From contig CM036159.1 of NCBI GenBank assembly GCA_020631735.1, forward strand, positions 21,057,511 to 21,121,510: 64,000 nt of DNA, written 5' to 3'. Below the pieces are notes generated by a model. The model searched no databases. It was not told where the DNA came from and worked only from the letters and a program-made list of their open reading frames with translations. Position numbers and translations under genes: made by a program. Each line of letters opens with the position of its first letter. Within the stretch, counting starts at the first letter, position 1. This document shows positions 54,916 to 64,000 of the stretch, in pieces. This DNA comes from Saccharum officinarum. Lineage: Eukaryota > Streptophyta > Magnoliopsida > Poales > Poaceae.

Positions 54916-55110
54916 TTGCCCGCTGAAGGCTCCGTTTCCGCCGCCGTCTGCTCCGTCGTCGGTGAAGCCGAGGCCGACGAGGACCACATTAACCGCCTAG
55001 CGGATGCGCTGCTCTCCAACATCGTCTCCCGCCTCCCCATCAAGAATGCCGCCTGTGCCACCGCGCTGGCGCCGCGTCTGGGCCTCCACGCCGCTCGTCC
55101 TCGACGACTC
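54916..55110 (+). pseudogene. F-box domain gene fragment, frameshifted and cut by a MITE
   Basis: DEDHINRLADALLSNIVSRL then PIKNAACATAL is the grass F-box pattern (D-I--LPD-LL--I-S-LP---A--T--LS--W). The continuing WRRVWASTPLVLDDSK lies in another frame, so a small indel falls between ATAL and WRRVW (near 55064). A MITE starts at about 55112 and removes the rest. A leader with ATG codons precedes it (54840 onward). No F-box partner exons follow. Confidence 0.75.
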
Positions 55111-55111
55111 T

Positions 55112-55260
55112 AAGAGCGTCTCCAACAGTTTGACATTTTTCGTTTCCCAAATCATGGTGTTTTCCAACTCCCAAAATAATATAGGGAGGAAAAAAAGAGC
55201 TCATCTCCAAGAGTTTAGCATATTTCACTTCGCAAAATAAAAAAATTGGTCTCACAGGCC
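55112..55260. mobile_element. Left part of an AGAGCATCTCC-type MITE
   Basis: AAGAGCGTCTCCAACAGTTTG matches the left end of 38255-39112. A segment reading ATTGGTCTCAC near 55238 mirrors GGGAGACCAAT near 63905, so the right part may lie at 63858-64000, with all later insertions between. Confidence 0.5.
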
Positions 55261-55384
55261 TTTTCTTTCGCGGGAAGCCTTCGCGGGCACGCGCCAGAAC
55301 GCCGCCGCCCCCACCTTCCCTTCGTCGTGCGCGTAGTTGGTTCATGGCGGCAATTCCTCCCAGCTAGCCAGTAGCTCCTCCTAA

Positions 55385-55627
55385 GGCATGTTTAGTTCCT
55401 GAAAATTTTTGAAAAATGCTACTGTAGCAATTTCGTTGTTATTTGACAAATATTATCCGATGATAGACTAACTAGACTTAAAAGATTTTGTCTCGTGAAT
55501 TTCGTCTAAATTGTGTAATTAGTTTTATTTTTTATCTATATTTAATGATTTATACATGTGTCTAAAAATTTGATGTGACGGGAAATCTGAAAAATTTTAT
55601 AAAACTTTTAGGCAACTAAACAAGCCC
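55385..55627. mobile_element. Tourist-like MITE A of an adjacent group
   Basis: GGCATGTTTAGTTCC...GCAACTAAACAAGCCC, about 243 bp, body with CTACTGTAGCA and TTGTGTAATTAGTTTTA. Confidence 0.8.
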
Positions 55628-55740
55628 TTAGGCGGTTGGTTCACCTGGGCACGTTCACACAACAACAGCAAGCAGACAAAGCACAGAAGTGAGGGTCAGG
55701 TCCTTTTGTCGGCCACGATCACCTGGGCACTTTCACTTCG

Positions 55741-56002
55741 CCCTCGTTTAGTTCACAGAATAGGGGAGAAAAACACTGTATCAGAATTCCTGTAGCATTT
55801 CGTTTGTATTTGGTAAAAATTATCCAAATTTTGACTAACTAGGCTTAAAATGTTCGTCTCGCAAAATACAACAAAACTATGCAATTAGTTTTTGATTTCA
55901 TCAACATTTAGTACTCCATGCATTTGCCGACATTTTGATGTGACGGGGAATCTTCTTTTTGCATAGTGGAATTTGGGGGAGAATGTGGAACTAAACAAGG
56001 CC
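55741..56002. mobile_element. Tourist-like MITE B of an adjacent group
   Basis: CCCTCGTTTAGTTC...GAACTAAACAAGGCC, about 262 bp, opposite orientation to 38591-38854. Confidence 0.83.
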
Positions 56003-56240
56003 CTTGTTTAGATTGAAGAAAATTTCAACCCGATGAATAGTACCACTTTCGTCTTATTTGACAAATATTGTCCAATCATGGACCAACTAGGCTCAAAAGA
56101 TTCATCTCGTGATTTCCAACTAAACTGCGTAATTAGTTATTTTTTTACCTACATTTAATACTCCATGCAAGCGGTTAAAAATTGATGTGACGGAGAGAGA
56201 GTGAAAAAACTTTGGAACTTTGAGGCAAACTAAACAAGGC
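56003..56240. mobile_element. Tourist-like MITE C, directly abutting B
   Basis: CCTTGTTTAGATTG...CAAACTAAACAAGGC, about 238 bp. It touches B with no spacer, so one inserted at the end of the other. Confidence 0.78.
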
Positions 56241-56325
56241 GAAGGCCTTCTCTGTCACGTAAACATACACAGCAGACAGCAGGAGCCGCAGGAGCAGCAG
56301 CACAGCCATGCAGACAGCAGGTGCC

Positions 56326-57148
56326 TGTAACAACCCAGATTTTCCGAGAAACAAAAATCACAACTACGAATTTTTTTTTCTAAAAATAACCTATGTTTGA
56401 TGAGGTGTCATGTAGGAAACCTAACCCAGTTGCACAAGTAGCACCTAAATTAGTTAATTGCATACTTGCATTTAAATAAATTATGCTTGAGTTGGATTTT
56501 ATGTTCTTTGTTTGGTTAATTAAAACAACAATCTTAATTAAATAGATTAACTAATTATGTGTGTGAGAGGTTGCCAACCCTTGGCTTGGTTGACCTAAAA
56601 CCCTAAATGTCCTTCGATGGGCCCCGCTAGGACACCTATGTGGTGGCAACACATGTTTTTACACAAAAGAGAAGAGAGCTTAGCTTGTATGGCAGGAAAT
56701 TAAATGAAAAAGATAAGGGGCATAGCTTAAAAGAGAAAACCACCTCTGGCCCAAGAGCCCGAGCTAGCCTGGTCCTTTTCATGCTTGCACAGCGCGCGCC
56801 CAACCGTGCGTGGGCCGGCCCAGCAGGCCACCGCTGCAGCACACTGCCCGATCAAGCCCACACCGCACTCGCCTACGCGGCCTGGCCTAGCAAGCAAAGC
56901 GACGCCGGCCGTTTTTGCTCGCTCGCAAAACAACAAGGACGCCCATCCTCTTGCTCTGTCTCACCGACGGGAGGGACCCACGGGGTCATCCCCTTCCTCC
57001 CGCTCGCCCTCGCCCTGTCTTGCCCGAAGAGGAAAAAGAGAGGGGACCAGGACACGCCCTTGGCGAGAGAGAGATTCCCTTTGCCCCTGTCTCGCCGTGC
57101 GCGTCAAGCCACCGAGCCGGCTTCGCATGCTAGCTACACGCACGCTAG
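56326..57148 (+). repeat. Truncated 5-prime LTR of the chromovirus
   Basis: Closely similar to 59500-60325 with a few substitutions; similarity ends near CACGCTA, followed by a second copy of GCCACCGAGCCG and then pol. Confidence 0.88.
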
Positions 57149-57156
57149 CCACCGAG

Positions 57157-59458
57157 CCGAAGAACATGGGCAGCACTTGAGAGTGGTTCTGGAGAAGTTG
57201 AGGTAGAATCAGCTGTATGCCAAGTTCAGCAAATGTGACTTTTGGCTCGAAGAAGTTGCTTTCCTTAGTCATGTTCTCACTGCTGAGGGAGTCGCTGTAG
57301 ATCCCGCAAAGATTGAAGTTGTGAAAGAGTGGGAACAACCCCGCAATGTGACCGATATCCGCAACTTTCTTAGATTAGCCAGGTACTATCGCAGATTCAT
57401 CGAGAACTTCTCAAAGATAGCCAAACCCATGACTAACCTACTGAAGAAGACTAATGAGTTTGAATGGACGCCCGAGTGCGAGCACAACTTCCAGACTCTG
57501 AAACATAAGCTCACCTCCACTCCTGTCCTTGTCTTGCCTGATATCCAGAAAGACTTCGTGGTCTATTGTGATGCATCCAGACAGGGACTCGGCTGTGTTC
57601 TAATGCAGAGTGGAAGAGTCATTGCCTATGCGTCCCGACAGTTGAAGGACCATGATCAACGCTACCCAACCCATGATCTAGAGCTTGCCGCTGTCGTGCA
57701 TGCCCTAAAGATATGGAGACACTACTTGATCGGAAATAAGTGTGATATCTACACCGATCACAAGAGCCTGAAGTATTTCTTCACTCAAGAAGATCTGAAC
57801 ATGAGACATCACCGATGGCTAGAGCTTATAAAGGATTATGACCTGAAGATTCACTATCATACGGGAAAGGCTAATGTATTCGCTGATGCCTTGAGCCGAA
57901 AGAGCTATTGCCACAATCTGTCCATGGAAGCCGTACCACCCGAGCTATGTCAGGAAATGGGTGAACTCTGTCTCAAAATCCTACCCAGGGGTATGTTGAA
58001 CGAGCTTCGAGTGCAATACAACCTTAAGGATCGGATCCGCAATGCTCAACTGGAGTGTCCGGAAATTTGGGAAATTCGAGAACTCATGAAGAAGGGCAAG
58101 TGCCCCGAGTTCAGGGAGGATGAGCAAGGAGTGTACTAGTACAAGGATAGAATCTGTGTACCATCTAATTCCGCCTTGCGGCGAGAAATCTTGGAAGAGG
58201 GTCATGACTCCAAGTATTGTATTCACCCGGGAAGCACCAAAATGTATGCTGATCTAAAGAAACAGTTCTGGTGGAAGAACATGAAGGCAGATATTGCCGG
58301 GTATGTCGCGCGATGCGACATCTGCAATAGAGTCAAGGCTGAACATCAAAGACCAGTCGGATTGCTTAAACCCTTGGACGTTCTGGTATGGAAATGGGAG
58401 AGCATATACATGGACTTTATAGTAGGTTTACCTCGAACTCCTAAAGGCCATGACTCGATTTGGGTGATCGTTGACCGACTGACCAAGGTAGCTCACTTCT
58501 TAGCTGTGAGGACTGACTACAGAGTTGAGAAGCTAGCAGATCTGTACATCGAGCACATTCTCAGACTCCACGAATCCCCCACTAGCATAGTGTCTGATCG
58601 TGGTACGCAATACGTGTCCAAGTTCTGGAAGAGTCTCCACAAGGCTATAGGGACTCGACTTGACTACAGTACCGCATACCACCCGCAGACAGATGGTCAG
58701 ACAGAGAGGGTTAATCAGATTTTGGAGGATATGCTCCGAGCTTGTGTCTTGAAGTATGGGTTTAATTGGGAGAAAAGTTTGTCCCACGCAGAGTTCTCAT
58801 ACAACAACAACTACCAGGCTAGTCTCAAGATGTCACCGTTCGAGGCTTTGTATGGCAGAAAGTGTAGAACCCCTCTGATGTGGTCAGAAGTGGGAGAGAG
58901 ATCATTCTTTGGCCCTGCAAAGATCAAAGATGCCGAAGAAGGAGTCACCCAAGTGCGAGAAAACCTGAGGATTGCTCAAAGCCGATAGAAGAGTTATGCA
59001 GATAACCGTCGGAGAGACCTCGAGTTTCAGGTTGGGGACTATGTCTATTTGAAGGTCTCCCCACTCCGAGGCACCGTCAGATTTCATGTGAAAGGAAAGT
59101 TGGCACCTAGGTACGTGGGACCTTACAGGATTTGTCACAGGATTGGCAAGTTGGCATACAAGGTAGAGTTGCCCGAGGAGTTGACAGGAGTACACCTAGT
59201 GTTTCACGTGTCTCAGCTACGCAAGTGCTTGCAGTTGCCAGAACAAGAGGTATACACAGATGCACTAGATATCCAGGACACCCTAGAGTACAAAGAACAC
59301 CCAATCCGGATATTAGACAAAGCTAAGAAGGAGACTAGAAGCACCCTGATACCCATGTGCAAGGTTTAGTGGAGTAACCACACATAACGGGAAGATACAT
59401 GGGAGAAAGAGTCTGAACTCTGGATGTTTTACCCCTACCTCTTCGAAAGGTATGTCAC
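57157..59458 (+). pseudogene. Chromovirus pol remnant: RT end, RNase H, integrase, chromodomain
   Basis: Starts inside RT (EEHGQHLRVVLEKLR, stop, [14 protein letters not shown]). The YVDD motif, protease and gag are deleted. RNase [30 protein letters not shown]. Integrase: zinc region (IHPGSTKMY, CDICNRVKAEH), then Asp (YMDFIVGLP), Asp (IVSDRGTQY) and Glu (DGQTERVNQ), all intact. A GPYRI--RIGKLAYKVELP block and a chromodomain-like tail (HPIRILDKAKKETRS, WSNHT, TWEKESEL) end at 59458. In-frame stops at 58138 (VY*YKD), 58987 (SR*KSY), 59367 (CKV*WS) and 59382. TAG at 58987 and 59367 sits where CAG (Gln) is usual. Confidence 0.9.
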
Positions 59459-59485
59459 ACCTTAAATCTCGGGACGGGATTTCAG

Positions 59486-59497
59486 TGAGGGGGAAGG
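59486..59497 (+). other. Polypurine tract of the chromovirus
   Basis: TGAGGGGGAAGG, two bases before the 3-prime LTR start. Confidence 0.82.
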
Positions 59498-59499
59498 TC

Positions 59500-62400
59500 T
59501 GTAACAACCCAGATTTTTCAGGAAACAAAAATCACAACTACAAATTTTTTTTTTCTAAAAATAACCTATGTTTGGTGAGGTGTCATGTAGGAAACCTAAC
59601 CCAGTTGCACAAGTAGCACCTAAATTAGTTAATTGCATACTTGCATTTAAATAAATTATGCTTGAGTTGGATTTTATGTTCTTTGTTTGGTTAATTAAAA
59701 ACAACAATCTTAATTAAATAGATTAACTAATTATGTGTGTGAGAGGTTGCCAACCCTTGGCTTGGTTGACCTAAAACCCTAAATGTCCTTCGATGGGCCC
59801 CGCTAGGACACCTATGTGGTGGCAACACATGTTTTTACACAAAAGAGAAGAGAGCTTAGCTTGTATGGCAGGAAATTAAATGAAAAAGATAAGGGGCATA
59901 GCTTAAAAGAGAAAACCACCTCTGGCCCAAGAGCCCGAGCTAGCCTGGTCCTTTTCACGCTTGCACAGCGCGCGCCCAACCGTGCGTGGGCCGGCCCAGC
60001 AGGCCACCGCTGCAGCACACTACCCGATCAAGCCCACACCGCACTCACCTACGGGGCCTAGCCTAGCAAGCAAAGCGATGCCAGCTGTTTTCGCTCGCTC
60101 GCAAAACAACAAGGACGCCCATCCTCTTCCTCTGTCTCATCGACGGGAGGGACCCACGGGGTCATCCCCTTCCTCCCGCTCGCCCTCGCCCTATCTCGCC
60201 CGAAGAGGGAAAAGAGAGGGGACCGAGACACGATCTTGGCGAGGGAGAGATTCCCTTTGCCCCTGTCTCGCCGTGCACGCCAAGCCACCGAGCCGGCCCC
60301 GCACACTAGCTACACACACGCTACCCTGCCCCACGCTCAGCGCGCGCGTGACCTCACCATGGCCGCGCAGGAGCATGCATCGGGTGTCTGCCACCCTGAC
60401 ACCACCAACCGCCGACGAAATTCGATTTGGCATCACCAAATCGAATCACGCCTCTTCCGATCGCCCTAGTCCAGCTAAGGCAGCATCTCGACCCTCCATG
60501 TCTCCTGATTTGCCATCACACCATCCGCCTCGCCATGGGCAAGCGCGGAGTATAAAGCTCCACCCCATGCCGAACCCCAGCCCTTTCCATCCCGTTCGCC
60601 GCCGCCTTAGTGGCACTCAACACGCACCACACCGCCAGAAAAGACGAGAAGGAGAAAGGGAGGAGCAGGGAGGAGCCGGAGCCAGACGCACCGCCAAGAA
60701 GCTCGTTGGAGCTCGGAGGGAACGTCGATCGACTACATCTACGTAGCTGCTCGGCACGGCACTGCGATGAGCCCCCGCTGCACCAACTCGCCCTGCACCA
60801 CCATCCTCTCGCCACCGCCACACCGGTAAGCCGCCACATCCCACCGCTCACCATGTGCTCTGTCACCACCATCGCTTTCACCGGGCACCACTTTGCTGTT
60901 TCCGCTGCGGGAGCGGCCAAAAGGGAGCCCTAAGCACTGCCTACACGTGCACACACCCATGCGCACACGCCCAAGCACCGTAAGGCCTCGACGAGCCATA
61001 CCGGCTCGGACACACCGAGGACACCACATGGCACAGAGCGTACTCGCCATGACTAGAGCACGGCCACGATGAGGTCGTTCCCATCGGCACGGGCCAGTGG
61101 AGACTAGGGGGAGAGAGTAGAATGTTTTGTTGTATAAAGTGGCATCCAGCGCTCACGATAAGGAAGAAAGAAGGGCCCTGGAGCTCTTAAGCGAGCTCCA
61201 CCATGTCGGGGTCGACGCGCCTAGAGCGCCACCTTGGCGAGCTCTACCTGGTCACATCCGGCCGCCTTGTGAGACAAGGAGGCACCGTCGAGCCACACGA
61301 CGAATGCCCGCACCCAGCCACCTAGAAAACAAAGGGAGATGGGTCAAATTGACCCCTTCCCCAGACTGTAGCCGCCTCGCCGTCGCTTGTCGCCGCAACC
61401 GAGCCACTGCCGCCATGAAAGACACCGCTAGGGACCCTCATCCACCTCTACCTCTTCACCGTTGAGACCCTTGTTCCCTTGCGAACCCGTAGGGCCTTAT
61501 GTTGTTGCCCGAGAGCCGCCGTAGCAAGATGACAGCCGCTCGCCGCCGGCAAGGGAGCTGCCGCTCGAGAGGCAGGGGAGATGGGGAGGAGACGTTGGAG
61601 GAGCGGTGCACCTGGTGCACCGTGAGCTAGGAGTGGAAGAAGAGGGGGTGGACGCGGACCACCATGGACCGCGTTGTTTCCCCTGCACCGCACTCACACG
61701 TCCACCATGAGCCACACCCCGTGGACGCGAACCCGATCCAAAATCCATTTGGTGATGTGGTAGCACCAGCGCCTGACACGTGGTGGACCCAACCCGGCCT
61801 AGTCCGGCCCAAATCTGGCCCAACCCAGGCCCAACCGAGCCCGGTTGTGGCCCGGTCAACGTTGACCATTGACCATTGACCAGTCAACGGGACCCACCTG
61901 TCAGTGCCACATTCGGTCCTGACCAATCGGATGCTGCCACGTGTCACTGCCTGGAATTTTCTTTCCTTTTTTTTAGAAAATCATTTAATCTTTAGAAATT
62001 CATAACTAATTCATTTTAACTCAGAAAAATACCAAACTGGTTTCTAAATTTTTCTAAAAATGAGCTCTACATCTTAGGCTTGTGTTTGAGAGCATTTGGA
62101 TCTTTTGAATTTCTGTTGCTTCTTTGTGCACCTCTATAGGAGTCGTTAATGCGACTCTACGTTACGTTTAACAGAGCCAGAGGACCTGCCGACTGAGGAG
62201 TACGACCCTGACTACAGCGAGGACTTGGGTGACGACCTGCTAGGTGCCACGCCCCACCCATCTCCGTAGAACCTATTACGCATGCAAATATAGAATTGCT
62301 AGCGCTTTACTTTTTGTGCAATAATATGATGATAGGCTGCATGGTAGATGCTTTACTTTGAGCCCTTTACCTTGTCGCAACCTTACCCCTGCTCATCCTA

Positions 62401-63852
62401 CTGTTAGGCTAGATGCTCGCATGTTACATATTACTGCTTTTACTCTTACTCGCATTATATCTGTGATGTGATGCCGGTGAGTGAGAGGCGTATATGTATA
62501 AGGCACGTAGTGCCGAGAACTTGGTAAACCTGATTAAAGAACTAGGGAGATCTTGGCGTGCATCTTGGGTGAGTGGTGAGAGTTGAGTCGATCAGACAGG
62601 ATCCTACGACGAGTCTTTGGGGGCAAGTCTTGCTGGAGGGGTGCGACTTGGGCATCCCTCACGAGAGATACCTGTGGCGGGTATATTGGGAGGTGAACTG
62701 GGGTGTTGATTATCTCTAGTGGAGGTGCTGTCGTGGCATGGGGAAGACAATGTTTCCCCTTGAGAAGATATCATGTCTGGTTCCCCTAAGGATTGGTATG
62801 TCTTGAGAACCGGAACCATGGGACCTTAGTGCACACCACTCGCTTCCGATGGGCGGGAGACGATTACCCGACTGACTAGGGCGGTACCACTACTACTAGG
62901 TTGAAAGGTGATAGTATAGGGAGGTACGGACATGGGGACCCACACCCTCTTAAGACAACGTAGTGACCTTGGGGCCCCGGTACTACGTCTCACAGTCTCA
63001 GCGTTTCGGTGGACACCGGGGTGGCCCAGGGCTGAGTGGTAGGGTGGTACTGTACCAGTTGGAAGGCAGTTGGAATCAGCCTAGACGAGCCGGATCGTCG
63101 AGGATGGCGATCTTGTGGATTACCAGGTGTACACGCTCTGCAGAGTTGATCGATCTATATGTATAGCCGCGTCTGCGGATATGGACATTCCCATGACCTA
63201 CGCTTCACTTGATTAGAGAGAGGAGTCCTTTCTAGCTTTTCCCCGGGTTCTGTGTTGGATTTCGGCTTTGGCCGTTGAGACGAGATCTGAGCGGGAGTCA
63301 ATCTCGTCGCCTAGAGAGAGTGAGATGAGATGTGTTGTGTGTGATGGGATTGGGAAAAATGTGTGACTAAGATGGATTAAAAACTGATGAATATCTTATT
63401 AAAATATTAACTACTTGCTTAGGAAACCCATAACCTAAATAGGTCTCTTTCTACTTCTCTCAATGCATTCCACTTTCCACAATGCATTGCAAGCATAGGG
63501 TGGGTGATGCGTGGCCAGTACTAAGTGTACTGATAGATTTTTGATAGGTTCCGAGCCCGAGTACGACTATGAGGGCGATGATTGGGAGGATTAGAGGGTC
63601 TGTTCTACGCTCAAGCTGGTTCCAGGAGATCGTTTTCCGCTGCTATCTATGTCGGATGTCGTTCCGGATGCTTGTGTGAGTGTGTTCTGCCCTGCGAGGC
63701 AAAGAGAATAAATTATATAAAACTCTCTATTGTACTCTGATATTCGTTCATGACTTTATGTATCACTGAGATTTGGATAAATTGATGGAATGTTTTGTCA
63801 TTTTACACTTCGTTTCTGTGGATTTCCCTTCGTGGAAATCAAGGATGTTTTA
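59500..63852 (+). repeat. 3-prime LTR of the chromovirus
   Basis: About 4.35 kb. The GC-rich middle (59930-61900) has long overlapping frames on both strands without domains. 61960-62160 is AT-rich. Two exon-like acidic segments lie at 62175-62243 and 63548-63594. The right end is placed by the GTGCC repeat only. Confidence 0.75.
62175..63594 (+). CDS. Putative spliced acidic reading frame inside the chromovirus LTR
   Basis: Segment A (62175-62243) follows an AACAG acceptor and reads PEDLPTEEYDPDYSEDLGDD plus LL. Its donor CTAG|GTGCCA pairs with the acceptor GATAG at 63547. Segment B (63548-63594) continues in frame as GSEPEYDYEGDDWED and a stop. The intron would be 1,304 bp. The joint keeps both frame and amino-acid character (Asp/Glu/Tyr-rich). 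I could not find the upstream exon or the start codon. It may be an LTR-encoded peptide or a captured host gene end. Confidence 0.45.
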
Positions 63853-64000
63853 GTGCCGAACGAGAGTGGATGCGTGCTCCTCAGCCACGCACATATATGC
63901 GCGCTGGGAGACCAATTTGTGAAGTTGGAAAAGATGGAGAGAGGATGCCAAACTATTGGAAAGGGTTTTTTTCTCGTTTTGCCAAAAAATTAAGGATGGG
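63853..64000. other. Right flank of the chromovirus, possible MITE remainder
   Basis: GGGAGACCAATTTGTGAAG and GCCAAACTATTGGAAA resemble the inner parts of the AGAGCATCTCC-type MITE seen at 38255-39112 and 55112, so this may be its right arm running out of the window. Confidence 0.4.

Larger units (their letters stand above)
56326..63852 (+). mobile_element. Deleted Tekay-like chromovirus (Ty3/gypsy)
   Basis: TGTAACAACCCAGATTTT marks both LTR starts (56326 and 59500). The 5-prime LTR survives only to about 57148 and is fused straight to the middle of reverse transcriptase. Remaining pol has the RT end, RNase H, integrase and a chromodomain-like tail. The 3-prime LTR is about 4.35 kb. GTGCC at 56321-56325 and 63853-63857 is a plausible target duplication, which would put the right end at TTTTA (63852). 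Confidence 0.85.

Noticed and set aside
56640..57206. 188-residue plus frame at the chromovirus 5-prime LTR (also 59816-60746)
   Set aside because: It lies in LTR sequence, is repeated in the 3-prime LTR with a different end, and crosses the deletion junction.
1..64000. tRNA, rRNA, riboswitch or bacterial-type operon signals
   Set aside because: None was seen on either strand; codon use, introns and repeats indicate a plant nuclear sequence.

Overview
This is a transposon-rich piece of a grass nuclear genome (Poaceae, probably Panicoideae). The evidence is GC-rich monocot first exons, GT-AG introns, typical grass MITE families (Stowaway-like, Tourist-like), CACTA, Copia, Ty3/gypsy and chromovirus elements, and a 100-N scaffold gap at 31034-31133. 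No bacterial, organellar, CRISPR, rRNA or tRNA gene was seen. Everything below comes from reading the sequence and from family knowledge; no search was run.

Host genes are few. At the left edge, on the minus strand, lie the first two coding exons of a VIP1/VIH-type diphosphoinositol pentakisphosphate kinase (468-862). A caprin-like RNA-granule protein with an RGG-box C terminus fills 31643-37917 on the minus strand as four exons with a 4.7 kb intron. A plus-strand gene of unknown function has three exons (50176-52291). Decayed pieces of an FBD/LRR protein (30011-30495), an F-box protein (54916-55110) and two non-LTR elements (28497-28703, 53951-54135) are also present.

The rest is mostly nested mobile DNA. 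(1) A local repeat of about 0.85 kb is present as copy A (2013-2883) and copy B (3183-20880). Copy B was stretched to almost 18 kb by a 4.97 kb Copia element with identical LTRs (3273-8237, target duplication GGAAT), an 11.6 kb CACTA element (8909-20465, target duplication ACT) that itself carries a 10.5 kb Copia (9807-20295, target duplication CCTGT), and a MITE (20532-20820). (2) A solo LTR (21462-22394, target duplication AAACC), several MITEs and a five-copy tandem repeat (23459-24800) lie before the caprin-like gene. (3) Upstream of that gene is a pile of MITEs inside MITEs (38255-41369). (4) A DNA-type element (about 41450-50065) holds a gypsy element (42027-49489, target duplication ACTAC) with an antisense reading frame, and that element holds a solo LTR (44419-46405). 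(5) The right end holds an F-box pseudogene cut by a MITE, three MITEs in a row, and a deleted Tekay-like chromovirus (56326-63852) whose 4.35 kb LTR contains two exon-like acidic segments that splice in frame.

The patterns most worth following are: several unrelated LTR families here carry arrays of short GC-rich, often palindromic motifs upstream of the TATA box; the older Copia copy keeps one reading frame over 1757 codons and is broken only by nonsense codons; a TIR element carries a GC-rich gene-like cargo inside a caprin intron; and the acidic split frame sits in a chromovirus LTR.
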